Shown in pieces: positions 62,113-64,000 of a DNA stretch of 64,000 nucleotides. The DNA is taken from contig NC_134366.1 of NCBI RefSeq assembly GCF_035582795.1, positions 3,516,828 through 3,580,827 of the forward strand. Reading direction: 5' to 3'. The position numbers were made by a program, and so were the translations under genes. The notes under the pieces were generated by a model, which saw only the letters and a program-made list of their open reading frames with translations, was not told the DNA's origin and did no database searches. The first letter of the stretch is position 1, and each line of letters begins with the position of its first letter. Origin of the DNA: Mycteria americana (Eukaryota > Chordata > Aves > Ciconiiformes > Ciconiidae).

Positions 62113-62388
62113 AAGCAGAGGATGCATTTATCAACAAGGACAAAGTGAAGAAAGAGGTGAAAGCTGCACTATCAGAAAATGCCACGCTGAGCTGCGAGGT
62201 GGCCCAGGAGAAGACGGATGTGAAGTGGTACAAGGAGGGGAAACTGATCACCTCGAGCAAGAAGTTCAAGGTGGAGTCGGAGGGCAAATCGCGTCGTCTG
62301 GTGGTGGGTCAGGTGGAGAAGAAAGATGCTGGGGAGTACACCTGCGAGGCTGCTGGCCAGAAACTGACCTTCAAGATTGTCGTCGCAG
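62113..62388 (+). CDS. OBSCN: OBSCN exon: Ig13 (near-identical group), last in window
   Basis: 276 nt, 92 codons, phase 1-1, residues about 1296-1387. The acceptor is CTCCCACCCCACAG and the donor is GCAG/GTGAGG. It starts EAEDAFINKDKVKKEVKAAL. Its 222-nt block (62154-62375) is identical to that of Ig10. It ends KIVVA, from one A-to-G change in the last full codon. It also ends phase 1, so the protein must continue in an exon beyond the window. Human obscurin has many more Ig domains, then IQ, SH3, RhoGEF, PH and, in long forms, kinase domains. Confidence 0.96.
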
Positions 62389-63349
62389 GTGAGGGATTAT
62401 CTGTTTACATTTTTTTTTGCTGTAGCTATAAAGAAAGTTTCCTAGTGACATAATTTATTTCCAGCCTTGATCTATATACTTCTGCATTAGAATTTAAGTG
62501 TTTATTCCTAAACGTCAGTATTAAGGGCATGTCTTTGGATGCTTTCGGAAAGAGAAAAGTCCACTTAGGCTAGTATTCATTCCCTGATTTTGACCAGGAA
62601 TGGTTATTCAAAAAAAGGATGTAAGAACAAGACAGGCATACAACAATCCTTCCACTCTTTAGGAGTCTGTAGTTCCACTCTAAGAATCTGTAGTTTCCAT
62701 CTCTGCTGGGACAGAGTTTTTCTGCCACATCTATACAAGACATGGTTTTGATGAGAGAATTTGCCAGTATGACTTCATGAGGAACTGCACAACACATACG
62801 ATTTCAAGTGTGAATTCAGATGGTTATCCAGTACTTTGTGTATGCTGGTGAATCAGCAATGCATACATTTCTGTCCTTGCTGCTAATTATTTTTGTGGAA
62901 ATTATTACTAAGTACTTCTTTTCTCATCTTCCTTGCTTCTGTCTTGCTTGAAAGGGTTATGAGGAAAGAATACCTAAATTTGATGTAGGTGTTTCTTTTC
63001 TGATTGTGGACCAGAAGAAAACGTTAAAGATGCATGCAATTAACAGCACATGCCAGGAAGTGATGTGGGACTATACAATTGGATTCGGTGCAAAGATTTG
63101 CCCTTTCTTTCTTTCAATGGATTCACCCAAGGTTAGAATCTTACCATGTCTTTTTAGAAATGCGTGCACCTATGCAGCCTGGTGCACCAGTCACACCTCT
63201 GAGCTTTGTATTTTGGACTCAGCTATGTATCTTCCACGCTGGAGGTGGTTTATGGCTGGCCTGCTCCCAGTGTGGCCTGAGTAAAAGCATGGTATTACAG
63301 CATTGAGATTCATGTGACTGCCAGTTGTGGGTCTTGCTGAGGTACAAGT
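62389..63349 (+). other. OBSCN: OBSCN intron after Ig13, first part
   Basis: 961 nt from the GTGAGG donor to the LTR. No Ig-like exon, RNA gene or clear repeat seen. Confidence 0.75.
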
Positions 63350-63999
63350 TGTTGTGGTTTAACCCCAGCCGGCAACTAAGCACCAAACAGCCGCTCGCTC
63401 GCTTCCCCCTGGTGGGATGGGGGAGAGAATTGGAAGGGTAAAAGTGAGAAAACTCATGGGTTGAGATAAGAACAGTTTAATAATTGAAATAAAATACTAC
63501 TAATAATAACAACAACAACCAACTGTAATGAAAAGGAAAATAACAAAGAGAGAGAAATAAAACACAAGAAAGACAAGTGATGTAAATGAAAATAATTGCT
63601 CACCACCAACCAACTGATGCCCAGCCAGTCCCTGAGCAGTGGCCCCCCAGCCAACTTTCCCCCTAGTTTTATTGCTGACCATGACATCATGTGGTGTGGG
63701 ATGTCCCTTTGGTCAGTTGGGGTCAGCTGTCCCAGCCGTGTCCCCTCCCAGCTTCTTGTGCACCCCCAGCCTACTCGCTGGTGAGGTGACGTGAGGAGCA
63801 GAAAAGGCCTTGACTGTGTGTAAGCACTGCTCAGCAGTAACTAAAGCATCCCTGTGTTATCAACGCTGTTTCCAGCAGAAACAGTAAATTCGATACTACA
63901 TATAGGGCTACAGCTTGATACATCCTCACTAAAGAGGAGCCCCATACTAGCTACTATGAAGAAAATTAACTCTATCCCAGCCAAAACCAGCACACAAGC
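63345..63999 (-). mobile_element. Solo LTR, same family as at 15.5 kb, minus strand
   Basis: The LTR occupies 63350-63994 (645 nt, TG...CA) and is the reverse complement of the family seen at 15541-16161. On the + strand it opens TGTTGTGGTTTAACCCCAG and closes with the complement of GCTGGGATAGAGTTAATTTT. Flanks CAAGT (63345-63349) and CAAGC (63995-63999) look like a 5-nt target-site duplication with one mismatch. At the place of the TATATAA of the first LTR this copy reads AATAAAAC, so the promoter core has changed. There is no internal viral gene. It lies antisense in the OBSCN intron. Confidence 0.88.
63483..63522. repeat. AAT/AAC trinucleotide-rich tract inside LTR
   Basis: ACTACTAATAATAACAACAA-type sequence; the counterpart of the TTATTATTATTACTATT tract in the first LTR, so it belongs to the LTR rather than being an independent microsatellite. 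Confidence 0.85.
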
Positions 64000-64000
64000 A

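Noticed and set aside
54655..62388. The near-identical exons as an assembly duplication
   Set aside because: Each copy has its own distinct first ~45 nt, splice flanks and introns, so collapsed or duplicated contigs do not explain them; long reads would still be the decisive check.
54638..62392. Alternative-frame + strand ORFs and minus-strand ORFs repeated at each Ig10-Ig13 exon
   Set aside because: They recur only because the exon sequence recurs; the phase 1 Ig frame with good splice sites accounts for all four places.
1..64000. CRISPR arrays, operons, plasmid or phage features, rRNA
   Set aside because: None seen; the window is a vertebrate nuclear sequence with introns and LINEs.

Overview
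This is a piece of a bird nuclear genome. The evidence is vertebrate exon-intron structure with one large muscle gene, several CR1 LINE copies ending in the bird-type tail (ATTCTGTG repeats), and two solo LTRs of an endogenous retrovirus family that I recognise from bird genomes. The species cannot be read from the sequence.

The only gene I can support is the 5' part of OBSCN (obscurin), on the + strand. The first coding exon (28139-29279) carries a well-placed ATG and three Ig domains. Eleven further exons follow, one domain each, up to 62388, and the gene clearly runs on past the window. Joined at good splice sites, the 12 exons encode about 1387 residues in the order Ig1-Ig2-linker-Ig3-Ig4-Ig5-FnIII-Ig6-Ig7-Ig8-Ig9-Ig10-Ig11-Ig12-Ig13. 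Every internal junction is phase 1 and every exon after the first is a multiple of three, so each domain is a symmetrical cassette. This matches the start of human obscurin domain by domain, as far as I can recall that protein.

Layout. 1 to about 8.5 kb is AT-rich with no gene and may be the 3' end of an upstream gene. 8.5-28.1 kb holds no coding sequence that I can defend, but has a solo LTR (15541-16161), old and younger CR1 fragments, a candidate non-coding exon near 18.9 kb and a candidate promoter near 27.3 kb. 28.1-62.4 kb is OBSCN, with introns of 0.5 to 8 kb that hold CR1 pieces, simple repeats and weak traces of older SINE-like repeats. 63350-63994 is a second solo LTR of the same family, in the opposite orientation.

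The most striking signal is in the Ig10-Ig13 exons (54655, 60383, 61137 and 62113). They share a 222-nt block that is identical or differs at one or two bases. Their introns are unrelated, and the first ~45 nt of each exon vary as a mosaic. This looks like exon-limited homogenisation, most simply gene conversion, in the tandem Ig array. No new enzyme or defence system is visible.
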